The translations under genes were made by a program, and so were the position numbers. Below, one piece after another: positions 16,801 to 24,948 of a stretch of DNA of 32,997 nt. The notes below the pieces were generated by a model. The model ran no database searches and was not told where the DNA came from. It saw nothing but the letters and a program-made list of their open reading frames with translations. The number at the start of each line of letters is the position of its first letter. Positions within the stretch are counted from its first letter, which is position 1. Source of the stretch: Candidatus Latescibacterota bacterium. Lineage in GTDB: Bacteria; Krumholzibacteriota; Krumholzibacteriia; WVZY01; JAKEHA01. Location of the stretch: positions 1-32,997 of the forward strand of contig JAKEHA010000328.1 of assembly GCA_022615275.1 (NCBI GenBank), written 5' to 3'.

Positions 16801-17974
16801 CACTCGCGACATCGATTGGCGAGAGGTTGTACTCGATGCGGCGGACTGTGTATCGACTACTCGGGTGTTTGATCAGAGCGGGTTTGTAGAGGCCGGAGCG
16901 GAAGCCGTGGGTCCCGATTACGTCGCCACGATCACGCACAGCTATTGGGGCGGATATGGGGTGAACGACGTCGATGTTCTCTTGAATGGCCATCCCCTGG
17001 GGCCAGTAGCACACTTCGATCTTCGGACTTCTGATATCATGCCAGACGGCCAGATAGATCTGGGTGACTTCGCGATCTTCGGAAACTACTATCCACCGGG
17101 CGATCCCCCGAAGCCGTACAGCAGCCACGTTGACTACGACGACGACGGAACTGTGGAACTGGACGACTTCGCGACATTCGCCAGTCACTACAACCACGCG
17201 GCACCGGAGGGATATTTGCAGCTCAACCCGTCGAGTCAACCGGTGGAATCAGACGCGGGCATATCGCTTCAGTTTAGCGAGGAGTTTCCGACTGCCAACA
17301 GTCACCGACTATATGTCGACGTGACAGTGGAGAACTTTGCCGACGTAACGACATCGGTCTTCTCCATGCGAACCGGGAGCGATCGACTGACGTTCGTGGA
17401 GTGGCTGCCGGAAGGTAACGCCGTGGGCGAGGTTCTGTTTACCCCTGTCGTTCGAGACGGTGCGCAGGAACTCTTCTACGGCCTGTTCGTGTCGGAGTCG
17501 TACTCGGCGGTCAGTGGTGAACTCGGCCGGCTGGTGTTCGACGTCACCGGGACGGATCCGATTGAGATCTCTGACGACAACTTCGTGCTGATGGTCGGCG
17601 ACGTGCTTTTGGAGAGTGCTGGATCGGGCCAGGCCGTCGCCGCTCAAATGCGGGGAGTATTCGATCGGACTTTCGACCCGGCGGTCGCTCGGATCTATCA
17701 CAACCGGCTCGAGCAGAACTTCCCGAACCCGTTCAACCCAACGACGACCCTTTCGTTCTCGATCAAGGACGCTGGGAGCGTCAATCTCACGATCTATGAC
17801 GTCGCGGGGCGGCGGATTCGGGAACTCGTGAACGAGCGACGCGAGCGCGGGGCTTACAAGGTCGTGTGGGATGGGCAGAACGACGCAGGTCAAACGGTGG
17901 CGAGCGGCGTTTACTTCTACAAGCTGGTTGCGGCTTCGTTTACGGACACGAAGAAGATGACGATACTGAAGTAA
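13889..17974 (+). CDS. Large modular secreted protein: Vps62-like, beta-helix, dockerin-like, cohesin-like, sorting domain
   Basis: The 1361-residue product starts at ATG 13889 (GGAAGGG nine bases upstream; a GTG at 13868 is less likely) with a signal peptide ending near VVAED. Modules by rough residue: 25-430, a Vps62/DUF946-like domain with QYWFFYPFNDW and HEGDWEHINVF; 438-530, Ig-like; 538-1000, right-handed beta-helix opening with DFATIQEGIDYAATGD; 1046-1104, two dockerin-like calcium loops (DGQIDLGDFAIF and DDDGTVELDDFATF); 1114-1245, a cohesin-like beta domain; 1267-1361, a FlgD-like sorting domain with NFPNPFNPTTTLSF and SGVYFYKL. Secretion and cell-surface attachment are inferred from family knowledge. 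Substrate is unknown. The 5' part is AT-richer than the 3' part. Confidence 0.85.
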   Translation: MSSISTRVAKLWIVLPMLIVPASVVAEDLDLNGFPDANEQALVDRFCPSLVLNSLDRQESPVCPEPVEIITGKIWNSWRDLTAQSYRGVTFRLNTTDVNYSLLTNSVPEQGYPPQTTYDGCFQNSPPLSEKQKHYDYGDPGEECEWQSSHWKDQPTNPEGGWYTIYDQGVGGAFRGADYPHTVYAHPFSFVEDNETQLVIQYWFFYPFNDWVNNHEGDWEHINVFITSDDPNSSQIDRVVYYFHERYTIAADTQIEYPNGPFDCYVVDGTHPVVFVGGSANETDCEFGVCDNGAGNGSHGSYTMPGVWNNVNERGYEDEPDGVGLWIPWSQIVDNDDSDLDGVVLLKERNAYNYAAKPWMSWHNANISWGHPNVWSMGSNHTELIGLFGGTSIGSESPNGPAYQDTWNAPYGTERFLQYIFVAPHPNASDANWSPPPRMVLTFPGQNAEVFGELVIQGTIHYADEVTLDWGVGADPTEWSELGTSVEETPVVDSAIGRWNTGYVPGGTYTIRIRSTYGGQISEAVRTVSVLHRTVSVAQVGGDFATIQEGIDYAATGDTVRVAMGGAAYPPTSLTMKAGVHLVATGGPVRDVFGLEDTPTIRIEDHDQPGGGSDGPPSTIDGFTFRHNHAFPSAPGSSSEHGAIIDGSSPAFRNCTFKYNVADRGGGVLVIASPGRVTRPIFENCKFIGNRGNNDAGAIAIEDVGTPPKTGQVGFECYDCEFAGNFAGQASGGTAVSAAYIDAQGEPLVLADCSFSEHEQASTVILLAGVTDANFTNCVFFDNSTIDLVHMDHHSRPTFDRCTFAKNYGVDGVFGWSEPNNGFPDISRSIIAFNNGPVSIGSSGLTTSIELVNTIVFANLDQGRGPSDAAWDAAWLSAIRIDPAFCSTAGFDFRLFAYSPASAPTLPNLGYFGERVGAFDVGCVPSADVTASSSGQIIPEKPWIVVACPQGDQCPNAAKDLVVTVDLDGSITRDIDWREVVLDAADCVSTTRVFDQSGFVEAGAEAVGPDYVATITHSYWGGYGVNDVDVLLNGHPLGPVAHFDLRTSDIMPDGQIDLGDFAIFGNYYPPGDPPKPYSSHVDYDDDGTVELDDFATFASHYNHAAPEGYLQLNPSSQPVESDAGISLQFSEEFPTANSHRLYVDVTVENFADVTTSVFSMRTGSDRLTFVEWLPEGNAVGEVLFTPVVRDGAQELFYGLFVSESYSAVSGELGRLVFDVTGTDPIEISDDNFVLMVGDVLLESAGSGQAVAAQMRGVFDRTFDPAVARIYHNRLEQNFPNPFNPTTTLSFSIKDAGSVNLTIYDVAGRRIRELVNERRERGAYKVVWDGQNDAGQTVASGVYFYKLVAASFTDTKKMTILK

Positions 17975-17995
17975 GTCGACTCGGGTACCTTTGAG

Positions 17996-18025
17996 CGGCC
18001 GGCATTGGTTCGACAGTGCCGGCCG
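17996..18025. terminator. Bidirectional terminator-like hairpin between convergent genes
   Basis: Arms 17996-18004 and 18017-18025 form a perfect 9-bp GC-rich stem with a 12-nt loop. It sits between the convergent 3' ends at 17974 and 18028. The plus-strand side has only a weak pyrimidine tract (TTCTACTTCC). Confidence 0.55.
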
Positions 18026-18027
18026 TT

Positions 18028-19989
18028 CTACTTCCCCTGCCCCGCGTAGTGGCTCAACACTCGTTCGATGCGCTGCTTCGCGGCGGGGGGGAGGTTCATG
18101 TTGCTCACACTTCGAAACACCTCGAGCCCTTCGTCGATGCGACCCGCGCGCAGAAGACTCTCGCCGTACAGGAAGCGATAGAACGCCTCCTCGGGGTGGT
18201 AGCGAACGCCTTCGCGCGAGACCTCCAGCATCTTCCCCCAGTCGTTCTTCTTTTCGAGAAATAGCACCAGCCGGTAGCGCGCCTTGACGAAGTCGGGGCG
18301 CCGTGCGAGCACTCTTTCGAGCACCGCGATCGCCTCGTCGATCTGCCCGGCCTCCTCCAAGTAGACAGCGAGTCGAACATAGTGGCGCGGGTTGTGACCG
18401 TTCTCAATGGCGATGTTCATGGTCGCGACCGCCGCCGGCAGGTTGCCGCGGTCGTGCTCCAGGATGGCGAGGTTCTCCCACGCGTAGGCGGCCATCGCCT
18501 TGTCGTAGGCGAGAATGCGCTGGAAGCGATCGATCGTGCGATCGGTCGAGGTATTGATGCCCACCCACGCGACCCCCATCACCGCGACCAGGACCAGCGA
18601 CGGAACCGCGAAGCGTGCGGTCATGTCGGCCGACAATTCACCCGCGCGCGCGTAGCGGTTCAACGCCAAGATCGAGAGCGGGACCAACGCGGTGGTCGCC
18701 ATCGTGAATAGATCCCAGTCGCGCGCCATCCCGATCTCGGGCTTGAAGAAGAAGAGATACATCGCGCACGCGACGAGGATCGTTCCCACGAACTGCCACT
18801 CGACGGGGTGCGAAAAGAGCAAGCTCGGGTCTTTGGTGGCAACCTTGTCGCGCGCGGGATCCATCCGCCGTCCGAGCCAGCCCATCACCGCCACGACCGG
18901 CATGATGGGGAGCAGCATCAACGCCTCGTTGGCGACGTCCACGAAATGCCGCGGCGAGAGGAGCGTGTTGCCGGTGACGCCGAACGGCACGAAGAACTTT
19001 TTCATGCTCTCGACCGAGGAGCAGGCCACGATCGCGACCACCATCGCCACCGAAACCACCGGCAGCCAGTAACGCATGAGGGTTGCGCGGCGGTTGCGCG
19101 CGCTCATCCAGAAGACGAGGTACACGTATGACGGAATCAGCAGAATGCTGTGGACGTGGGCGTACCCCGCGAGGACGAGAGGAACGAACGGGAGCCACAG
19201 CGGCACCTTTCGGTGCAGGGCGGCAAACGCCGTCACGACGTAGACCGCCGTGAACAGATACGGCGATGTGTAGTTTTCGATGTAACCGAAGAAGAGCAGC
19301 ATCGAGCACGAGAACAGGGTCAAGACGACCATCCACACCCGCGCCTCTGCGCCCAGCGATTTGGCGCGCGCGACCATCAACACGAGGAACACGAACAGGC
19401 CGCCCAGGACGCAGTTGAGCATCCTCATCGACGGCACCGGCTGCTGCTTCCAGCGCGCGCCGGCTTTGACCGCGCTGTAATAGAGCAGCGTCGAACCAGG
19501 CGCGATCGCCTCCTCGGTGACGATGGCCTTCGCACTGCGCATGATGACGGAGTCGTGGCCTTCTTCCGCGGCTTCGAAGCTCTGCGCGATCAGCTGCCCG
19601 TCGCCCAGAAGATTGGTGGCCACACGGAACTGATAGAAGACGCCGATCGACGCCAGCGCGAGCACGGCCGCGACCGCCACGCCGACCGGACGCGGCGCCG
19701 CCGCGTGTTTGCCCGCCGCGCGCAGCGCGACGCCATAGACCACGCGTGCCACCCAGGGAACGAACGAAAGCACGAGAATGGCGAATGCAGCATGGCGGAA
19801 GGTCCGCGGAAGAAACGCGAGGTGGTTGACACCCCACAGTCGCAGCTCGGGGAAGAACGACGCGACGACGACGATCGCGGCCGAAAGCGCGGCCGCCGCG
19901 ACGACCCACGACAAACGTGAGCCGCCGCGGCGGTCAGTAGGAGACGAGACCGGCGGGTCGGGAGACGTACCCTTCCGCGCGCGGGCCAT
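18028..19989 (-). CDS. Multi-pass membrane protein with C-terminal TPRs (GT-C-like), paralogue 1
   Basis: This 653-residue protein has roughly ten or more hydrophobic helices, then a soluble C-terminal part (from about residue 480) with TPR-like repeats (YAWENLAILEHDRGNLPAAVATMNIA; AVYLEEAGQIDEAIAVLERVL). The first outer loop has LLGDGQLI. Further on are LFFGYIENYTSPY and MARDWDLFT. The same three motifs recur in the protein at 24949-27087. The layout resembles GT-C glycosyltransferases such as TMTC/PMT-type enzymes, where an acidic loop residue is catalytic. That role is inference. It lies 6 bp downstream of the M49-like peptidase gene, so the two are probably one operon. Confidence 0.8.
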   Translation of the reverse strand: MARARKGTSPDPPVSSPTDRRGGSRLSWVVAAAALSAAIVVVASFFPELRLWGVNHLAFLPRTFRHAAFAILVLSFVPWVARVVYGVALRAAGKHAAAPRPVGVAVAAVLALASIGVFYQFRVATNLLGDGQLIAQSFEAAEEGHDSVIMRSAKAIVTEEAIAPGSTLLYYSAVKAGARWKQQPVPSMRMLNCVLGGLFVFLVLMVARAKSLGAEARVWMVVLTLFSCSMLLFFGYIENYTSPYLFTAVYVVTAFAALHRKVPLWLPFVPLVLAGYAHVHSILLIPSYVYLVFWMSARNRRATLMRYWLPVVSVAMVVAIVACSSVESMKKFFVPFGVTGNTLLSPRHFVDVANEALMLLPIMPVVAVMGWLGRRMDPARDKVATKDPSLLFSHPVEWQFVGTILVACAMYLFFFKPEIGMARDWDLFTMATTALVPLSILALNRYARAGELSADMTARFAVPSLVLVAVMGVAWVGINTSTDRTIDRFQRILAYDKAMAAYAWENLAILEHDRGNLPAAVATMNIAIENGHNPRHYVRLAVYLEEAGQIDEAIAVLERVLARRPDFVKARYRLVLFLEKKNDWGKMLEVSREGVRYHPEEAFYRFLYGESLLRAGRIDEGLEVFRSVSNMNLPPAAKQRIERVLSHYAGQGK

Positions 19990-19995
19990 ACCGAA

Positions 19996-21777
19996 CTACA
20001 TCGACGCCGTCATGAAGCGGGCCGCGTCGTAGTTGGGCGCGACGTCGGTCGGGATGCCACCGAACTTGCCGACAATCCGCTCCACCTCGGGCGGTACCGT
20101 GCCCCACGTATCGACGAACGCTTGCGCGGCGTCGAAGTCCCCGCGCGCTTGCAGCATGCACAGCTCGTTGGTGAGCGACCTGACCGCTTCCGGCATCTTG
20201 TCGAGCACCACCGTGTAGCGATCGGTGGCCTCGTCGTGCACGATGGCACCTTTGTCCTTGAACCAGTTGTACTGGATCATGTTGCCCTTGGCGTGCGCTT
20301 CGTGCAGGCCCCAGCGAATGGCGCGGAAGAAGCCGGGCAGGAACACGACGTAGGCCTGGTCCAATTCTTCCTTGGTGTAGAAGCCCTTCGCTACCAGGAA
20401 CTCGGTGTTGTAGAGACCCATCACGTCCGCCTTGCACTCCTCGAGCGGCGAGTATAGCGTCTTCAAGGCCAGATTCACCGTGGTCTTGGAGCCGTCGGGG
20501 AGCGTGATCGTCCCCGGTCCCAGGCCGTGCGACAGCTCGTGCATGACCGAGCTTCCGAAGAAACTCTCGAAGTTCACGTATGCAAGTTGCTCCGGTGTGA
20601 GCACGAGGTTCGCGATCGGGGTGAGGATCTTGTCGTACTTCGCGCGCGAGATGTTCTTGAGCATGACCTTCTTCGAACCCTTCGCCTCGCGCACGCGCTC
20701 GTCGTTGGGCAGGTTGTACGCGATCGCGTGCACGCCCTTGCCCATGTCGCCGCCGACGTGGATCACGTCGACTACCGCGATGGGCGAATCCGTCCCGCGA
20801 TTGGGATTCTTGAACTCGTTCGGGATGGGGAGATTGCGCTCCATCGCGGGCAGGTAGTGCTTCAGCTCCTCCAGCTTCTTGCTATCGGCCGGGTTGCGCA
20901 TCGCGATGACGGCCTCGAACGACGCCTTATAATTGAACAGCGCGTCCTCGTAGACTTCGTAGGGACCGATGGTCACGTCGAGGATGTTGTCCTTGATATC
21001 CATCCAGTCCATGTCGCTCTGAAAGTAATCGTTGGACTGGAACGCGGCCGCGCGGCTGCGCAGGAACGTGGCCAGAGTCGTGTAGTCGACGCCGTTCGCG
21101 AGCTGCGCCTTGGTCGATTCGGACGTGAGAATGTCGGCGGCCTCATTCATGAGACGCGAGGCGTCGCGCAGGTACGATCCGTACGCCTCGCTGTAGGGAA
21201 CCGAATGCAGGGTGCCGTCGGCGCCGCGCTGGACGCGTGTGAAGTAGCCCGTCATCGCGTCCTTATGGTCGGGATTCGCGGCGATGTACGTCTCCAGCTC
21301 TTCCTTGGTCATGTCGAGCGGGTAGTAGCCCGCGCCCGCCGGCTTGGGCATATTGCCGATGAACGGCAAGTCGTGCTCCAGGCGAATCCACGGGCCCGCG
21401 TTGAGATTGAAGAAATAGAGCAAGTCCTGCGCGAGCCGTTTGTTGGGCCCGTCCACCGCGGCCGCGGCCGCGAGTTGATCGCGCATGGGGATATTTCCTT
21501 CCCAGACTTGCTGCAGGAAGATCTCGTCGAAGATACGCGCCACTTCCACCAGCTTGGCGAGCGCCTGCTTTTCCGGCGCCGACAGAATGGTGGCGTCGTA
21601 CACGATCTCGACCGGTGCTAAGCGCGACATCTGAATGAGCAGTGAATCTTGCGAGATGTGGGTAACACTCAACTCCGCGCCCTCCTCCGCCTGCTTCGAT
21701 TTCTTGCTGCACGCGGGGAGCCACGCGACCAGCGCGGCGATCGCCACGGTGAGAGCTTTGTTCGCGAACGATTTCAT
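19996..21777 (-). CDS. M49-like (dipeptidyl peptidase III-related) zinc metallopeptidase, lipoprotein
   Basis: The 593-residue product has a lipoprotein signal (ALVAWLPAC then SKKSKQ). Near residue 412 is HELSHGLGPG and near 446 EECKAD, the two zinc-site motifs of the M49 family (His, His and Glu ligands). Classic eukaryotic DPP III has a six-residue HExxxH; here the spacing is HExxH, as in some bacterial relatives. The segment LNAGPWIRLEHDLPFIG also fits that family. It probably cleaves peptides in the periplasm or at the outer membrane. AAGGAGA precedes the ATG. It heads a two-gene unit with the TPR membrane protein. Confidence 0.8.
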   Translation of the reverse strand: MKSFANKALTVAIAALVAWLPACSKKSKQAEEGAELSVTHISQDSLLIQMSRLAPVEIVYDATILSAPEKQALAKLVEVARIFDEIFLQQVWEGNIPMRDQLAAAAAVDGPNKRLAQDLLYFFNLNAGPWIRLEHDLPFIGNMPKPAGAGYYPLDMTKEELETYIAANPDHKDAMTGYFTRVQRGADGTLHSVPYSEAYGSYLRDASRLMNEAADILTSESTKAQLANGVDYTTLATFLRSRAAAFQSNDYFQSDMDWMDIKDNILDVTIGPYEVYEDALFNYKASFEAVIAMRNPADSKKLEELKHYLPAMERNLPIPNEFKNPNRGTDSPIAVVDVIHVGGDMGKGVHAIAYNLPNDERVREAKGSKKVMLKNISRAKYDKILTPIANLVLTPEQLAYVNFESFFGSSVMHELSHGLGPGTITLPDGSKTTVNLALKTLYSPLEECKADVMGLYNTEFLVAKGFYTKEELDQAYVVFLPGFFRAIRWGLHEAHAKGNMIQYNWFKDKGAIVHDEATDRYTVVLDKMPEAVRSLTNELCMLQARGDFDAAQAFVDTWGTVPPEVERIVGKFGGIPTDVAPNYDAARFMTASM

Positions 21778-21814
21778 GATTCTCCTTCAGGGGTTGGCGC
21801 TCCGAAGAACGCGT

Positions 21815-21997
21815 TTCCGGCCGGGTTCGGGCGGCCCCTGCCTGCTCTATAGCGTGAGCCGGTATTATGGGCCCTTCCGGCCGGGATTGTAAAGGACGGG
21901 CCGCGACCCGCCGGGCTCCCGAATCGAGGTTCGAGGCCCCGCCATGCGGTATCCGTATGCCACACCCTTGTTGTGCGGGCGGAGTTTCGCGTATCAT
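21815..21997. promoter_or_regulatory. Divergent promoter region with a repeated CCGGCCGG palindrome
   Basis: This gap separates two divergent genes (starts at 21777 and 22028). TTCCGGCCGGG occurs at 21815-21825 and again at 21875-21885. A possible plus-strand promoter is TTGTTG (21968-21973), an 18-bp spacer and TATCAT (21992-21997). All are sequence-pattern calls only. Confidence 0.3.
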
Positions 21998-22027
21998 TCT
22001 CGCTCCCTCCCCCTGGACCGGAGCATC

Positions 22028-23926
22028 ATGCGTCGATCCGTCATTCTCGCCACCCTGACCCTTCTCGGGGGTTGGATCGCCGCGGCCGGCCCCGCCGACG
22101 CGGCCAACGTCACCCTCTCGCTACGCTTCCGCGATTCGGGTGGGACCCAACTCTCGGTGCGCGCGGGCGTGTTCGCGGGCGGCGCCTCGTATCCCACCGG
22201 CAATCCGGAAGGGAACCTGTATCAATCGCGCGGCGCGCACAGCTACTTCTATACCGGCGGCAACGTGAACGTCGTCGTTCCGGCGGGCCAAGTCACGATC
22301 CGCGCGGGCCGCGGTTTCGAGTTCGAAGCCCTCGACACGACGCTGGCCGTCACGTCGTCGAGGACGCTGACTTTCCGGTTGAGCCGCATCATCAATATGT
22401 CGAACCTGGGCTGGTACTCGGGCGACACCCACGTTCATATCTCGCACCCACCCATCATTTACTCGCTCGACGCGCAGGACCTCCTCATGGTGGCTCGCGC
22501 GGAGGAGTTGAACTTCATCAACTCGATGGAGGAAGCGGAGTTCTTCACGGGCACGATCGACCCGGTGAGCCAGTCGGACCGCATCGTGTTCTTCAGCAAG
22601 GAGCAGCGTAACGCGCACTTCTCCCATCTCTCGATTCTGGGGATGAAACAGTGGATCTACGACTCGTCCGGCTGCGAGGAGGAAGACCTCGCGTGCGGTA
22701 GCACGCTCGACGCGGCCATCTACGCCCAGGCGCACGCGCAACCCGGTGAGATCGCGGTGATCGCGACGCATCCGTTCTCGACTTTCGACACCTTCGACAT
22801 CGAAGGCTGGCCGGGAGTGGGAATGTGGCGCGGCATGCCGGTCGATCTCGCGGGCGGCACGGTCGACGCGATGGATCTCTTGAGCTACACGAGCGCGGTA
22901 CCGCCGGCCGGCGTCGAGCCGTACTTCCAGGCGCTCAATGCGGGCTTTCGCCTTCCGCCCGCGGCCGGCACCGACTGCGGGCTCGGATCGGGCACCTCGG
23001 GACCGGTGGGAGGGTATCGCGTCTACGTCGATCCCGTCGGCGCGTTCACCATGGACTCGTGGATTGCGGGGCTGAAAGCAGGGCGCTCGTTCGTCAGCAA
23101 CTATCCGCTGTTCACCGCGTTCAACGTCGAGGGTGCGGTACCCGGCGACGTTCTCACCGTCGACGAGGCGACGCTCACCGGCACGGTGTCGGTTCGCTGC
23201 CGGCTTCCCATCAATCGCGTCGAGATCTGGGGCGACACCGGACTGCTGCGCGCGATGACGCCGCCCAACGGGACGGCCAAGTCGTTCACGGCCTCCTTCG
23301 AGATCGCGAGCGCGGGGCTGACGTGGGTGGTTGCAAGAGTGCTCGGGTTGTCCTCCGGATGGCACGTGGTACCGGCGGGCGGGCTCTTCGCGCAGACCGC
23401 GCCCGTGTACCTCGAGCGCAGCACGGCGCTGCGCGAGCCCGAGACGCGCGGCGTCTCGTACACGCGGGCGCAGGCGGCCGAGTATCTCCTCGCGCAAGTG
23501 GACGAAACCGAAGCCGTGTTCAACGCGCTGGGTTCGTTCCCGAACGGATCGCGCGAGTCGTTCGACCTCGCCATCGCGTCGGCGCGCGCGTTCTATACCA
23601 CGCTCGCGAGCTCTCCCACGGACGTCGCAGCACCGGCGCTCCCGGCCGCGTGGACGCTGCGCAACGCGTGGCCGAATCCCTTCGCGAGCGACGTCCACAT
23701 CGACTATTCGACCCCCGTCGGCGGCGGCGAGCACACTGTCGCGGTCTACGACGTCGCGGGGCGCGTCGTGAGCACGCTTTTTTCCGGGCGCCGCGACGGC
23801 GGTGACCATCGCTTGAGTTGGGACGGCCGCGATTCGAGCGGGGAGCGCGTCGCCTCCGGCGTGTACTTCGTGCGCATGCGCACACCCGACGCCGCGGTCG
23901 CCCGTAAGCTCGTCTTACTGCGCTGA
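22028..23926 (+). CDS. Secreted CehA/McbA-like PHP metallohydrolase with C-terminal sorting domain
   Basis: The 632-residue product starts at ATG 22028 with a signal peptide ending GPADA-AN; GGAG lies just upstream, and the frame stays open further 5' without an RBS. After a beta-rich N-terminal domain comes a PHP-type metallophosphoesterase core: SGDTHVHI near residue 129, IATHPFSTFD near 247 and GTDCGLGSG near 314, matching the metal-binding segments of CehA/McbA-type hydrolases. The last 95 residues are a FlgD-like sorting domain (LRNAWPNPFASDVHIDYS, VYDVAGRVVSTLF, SGVYFVRM), the same type as at 17690-17974. Substrate unknown; extracellular hydrolysis is likely. Confidence 0.82.
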   Translation: MRRSVILATLTLLGGWIAAAGPADAANVTLSLRFRDSGGTQLSVRAGVFAGGASYPTGNPEGNLYQSRGAHSYFYTGGNVNVVVPAGQVTIRAGRGFEFEALDTTLAVTSSRTLTFRLSRIINMSNLGWYSGDTHVHISHPPIIYSLDAQDLLMVARAEELNFINSMEEAEFFTGTIDPVSQSDRIVFFSKEQRNAHFSHLSILGMKQWIYDSSGCEEEDLACGSTLDAAIYAQAHAQPGEIAVIATHPFSTFDTFDIEGWPGVGMWRGMPVDLAGGTVDAMDLLSYTSAVPPAGVEPYFQALNAGFRLPPAAGTDCGLGSGTSGPVGGYRVYVDPVGAFTMDSWIAGLKAGRSFVSNYPLFTAFNVEGAVPGDVLTVDEATLTGTVSVRCRLPINRVEIWGDTGLLRAMTPPNGTAKSFTASFEIASAGLTWVVARVLGLSSGWHVVPAGGLFAQTAPVYLERSTALREPETRGVSYTRAQAAEYLLAQVDETEAVFNALGSFPNGSRESFDLAIASARAFYTTLASSPTDVAAPALPAAWTLRNAWPNPFASDVHIDYSTPVGGGEHTVAVYDVAGRVVSTLFSGRRDGGDHRLSWDGRDSSGERVASGVYFVRMRTPDAAVARKLVLLR

Positions 23927-23942
23927 CGTAAACCCTTTGGCC

Positions 23943-24923
23943 ATGAAGAAGCACTCGTTCGCTGTCGGCTCATGGCTCTGCGCCGCGATCGTGGCGCTGG
24001 CGCTCGCGTGTCAGACGGACGTCTATCCCCCCATTGACGAGTCGAAGCACATCATCGCGGTCGATCCTCCCGACCCGAAGGTCGTCGTGTTCGTGATCGA
24101 CGGGCCGCGCTACTCGGATTCGTTCGGAGATTCGCTGCACGTTCACGTCGACGAGATCTGGAACCAATTGCGCCCGCTGGGGACGCTGTGCTCCAATTTC
24201 CGCAACCTCGGCTGGACGCTGACCATTCCTGGTCACGCGACCATGCTCACGGGCGTGTGGCAGTACCTGAACAACGACGGACTCGAACGGCCGCAAGAGC
24301 CGACGCTGTTCGAGTATTACCGACAGGCCAAGGGCGCACCGGCCGCCGACGCGGTGCTCGTGGGCGGAAAATCCAAGCTGGCCGCGTGCGCGTACAGCAA
24401 CCATCCCGCGTACGGCGCGGCCTTCGGAGCGCTCGTGGATGTGGACAACGTATCCGATTTCGAAACCTACGACGCCGTCATCACCCGGCTACAGTCCGAT
24501 CACCCTCACTTGATGATGGCGTCGTTCTCGCAGGTCGATCAGAAGGGTCATAGCGGCGTGTGGGCGGACTACGTCGACCAGATCGAGATCGTCGATTCGT
24601 TGGCCGTGCTGACGTGGAATTATCTGCAATCGGATCCCGTCTACGCCGGGCAGACGTACCTGTTCATCACCGCCGACCACGGGCGGCACGACGACCAGCA
24701 CGGCGGATTCCAGAACCACGGAGACGCGTGCGCCGGTTGCCAGCACGTCATCTTCCTGGCACTCGGACCCGATATTCGCGTGGACTACGACGTGACGACG
24801 CTGTACACGCAGCGCGACGTGTGCACGACCGTCGGCGAGCTGCTCGACATCGCGACGCCGTATGCCGACGGATTTACGATGGAGGAGATCTTCGAGCCGG
24901 TTTCGACGGGTGTCGGCGACTAG
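23943..24923 (+). CDS. Alkaline phosphatase-superfamily / type I phosphodiesterase-like lipoprotein
   Basis: This 326-residue protein starts MKKHSFAV, with a lipoprotein signal ending ALALAC. The body looks like a nucleotide pyrophosphatase/phosphodiesterase or phosphatase fold: KVVVFVIDGPR (first metal Asp), TIPGHATMLTGV with the presumed nucleophile Thr, SQVDQKGHSG, ITADHGRHDDQHGG and a later NHG. These supply the Asp/His ligands of a two-zinc site. It follows the metallohydrolase gene by 16 bp and is probably co-transcribed. A TTG at 23937 is an alternative start. Substrate unknown. Confidence 0.8.
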   Translation: MKKHSFAVGSWLCAAIVALALACQTDVYPPIDESKHIIAVDPPDPKVVVFVIDGPRYSDSFGDSLHVHVDEIWNQLRPLGTLCSNFRNLGWTLTIPGHATMLTGVWQYLNNDGLERPQEPTLFEYYRQAKGAPAADAVLVGGKSKLAACAYSNHPAYGAAFGALVDVDNVSDFETYDAVITRLQSDHPHLMMASFSQVDQKGHSGVWADYVDQIEIVDSLAVLTWNYLQSDPVYAGQTYLFITADHGRHDDQHGGFQNHGDACAGCQHVIFLALGPDIRVDYDVTTLYTQRDVCTTVGELLDIATPYADGFTMEEIFEPVSTGVGD

Positions 24924-24948
24924 GAGCGCGACGCGGGGCCCGACACGC

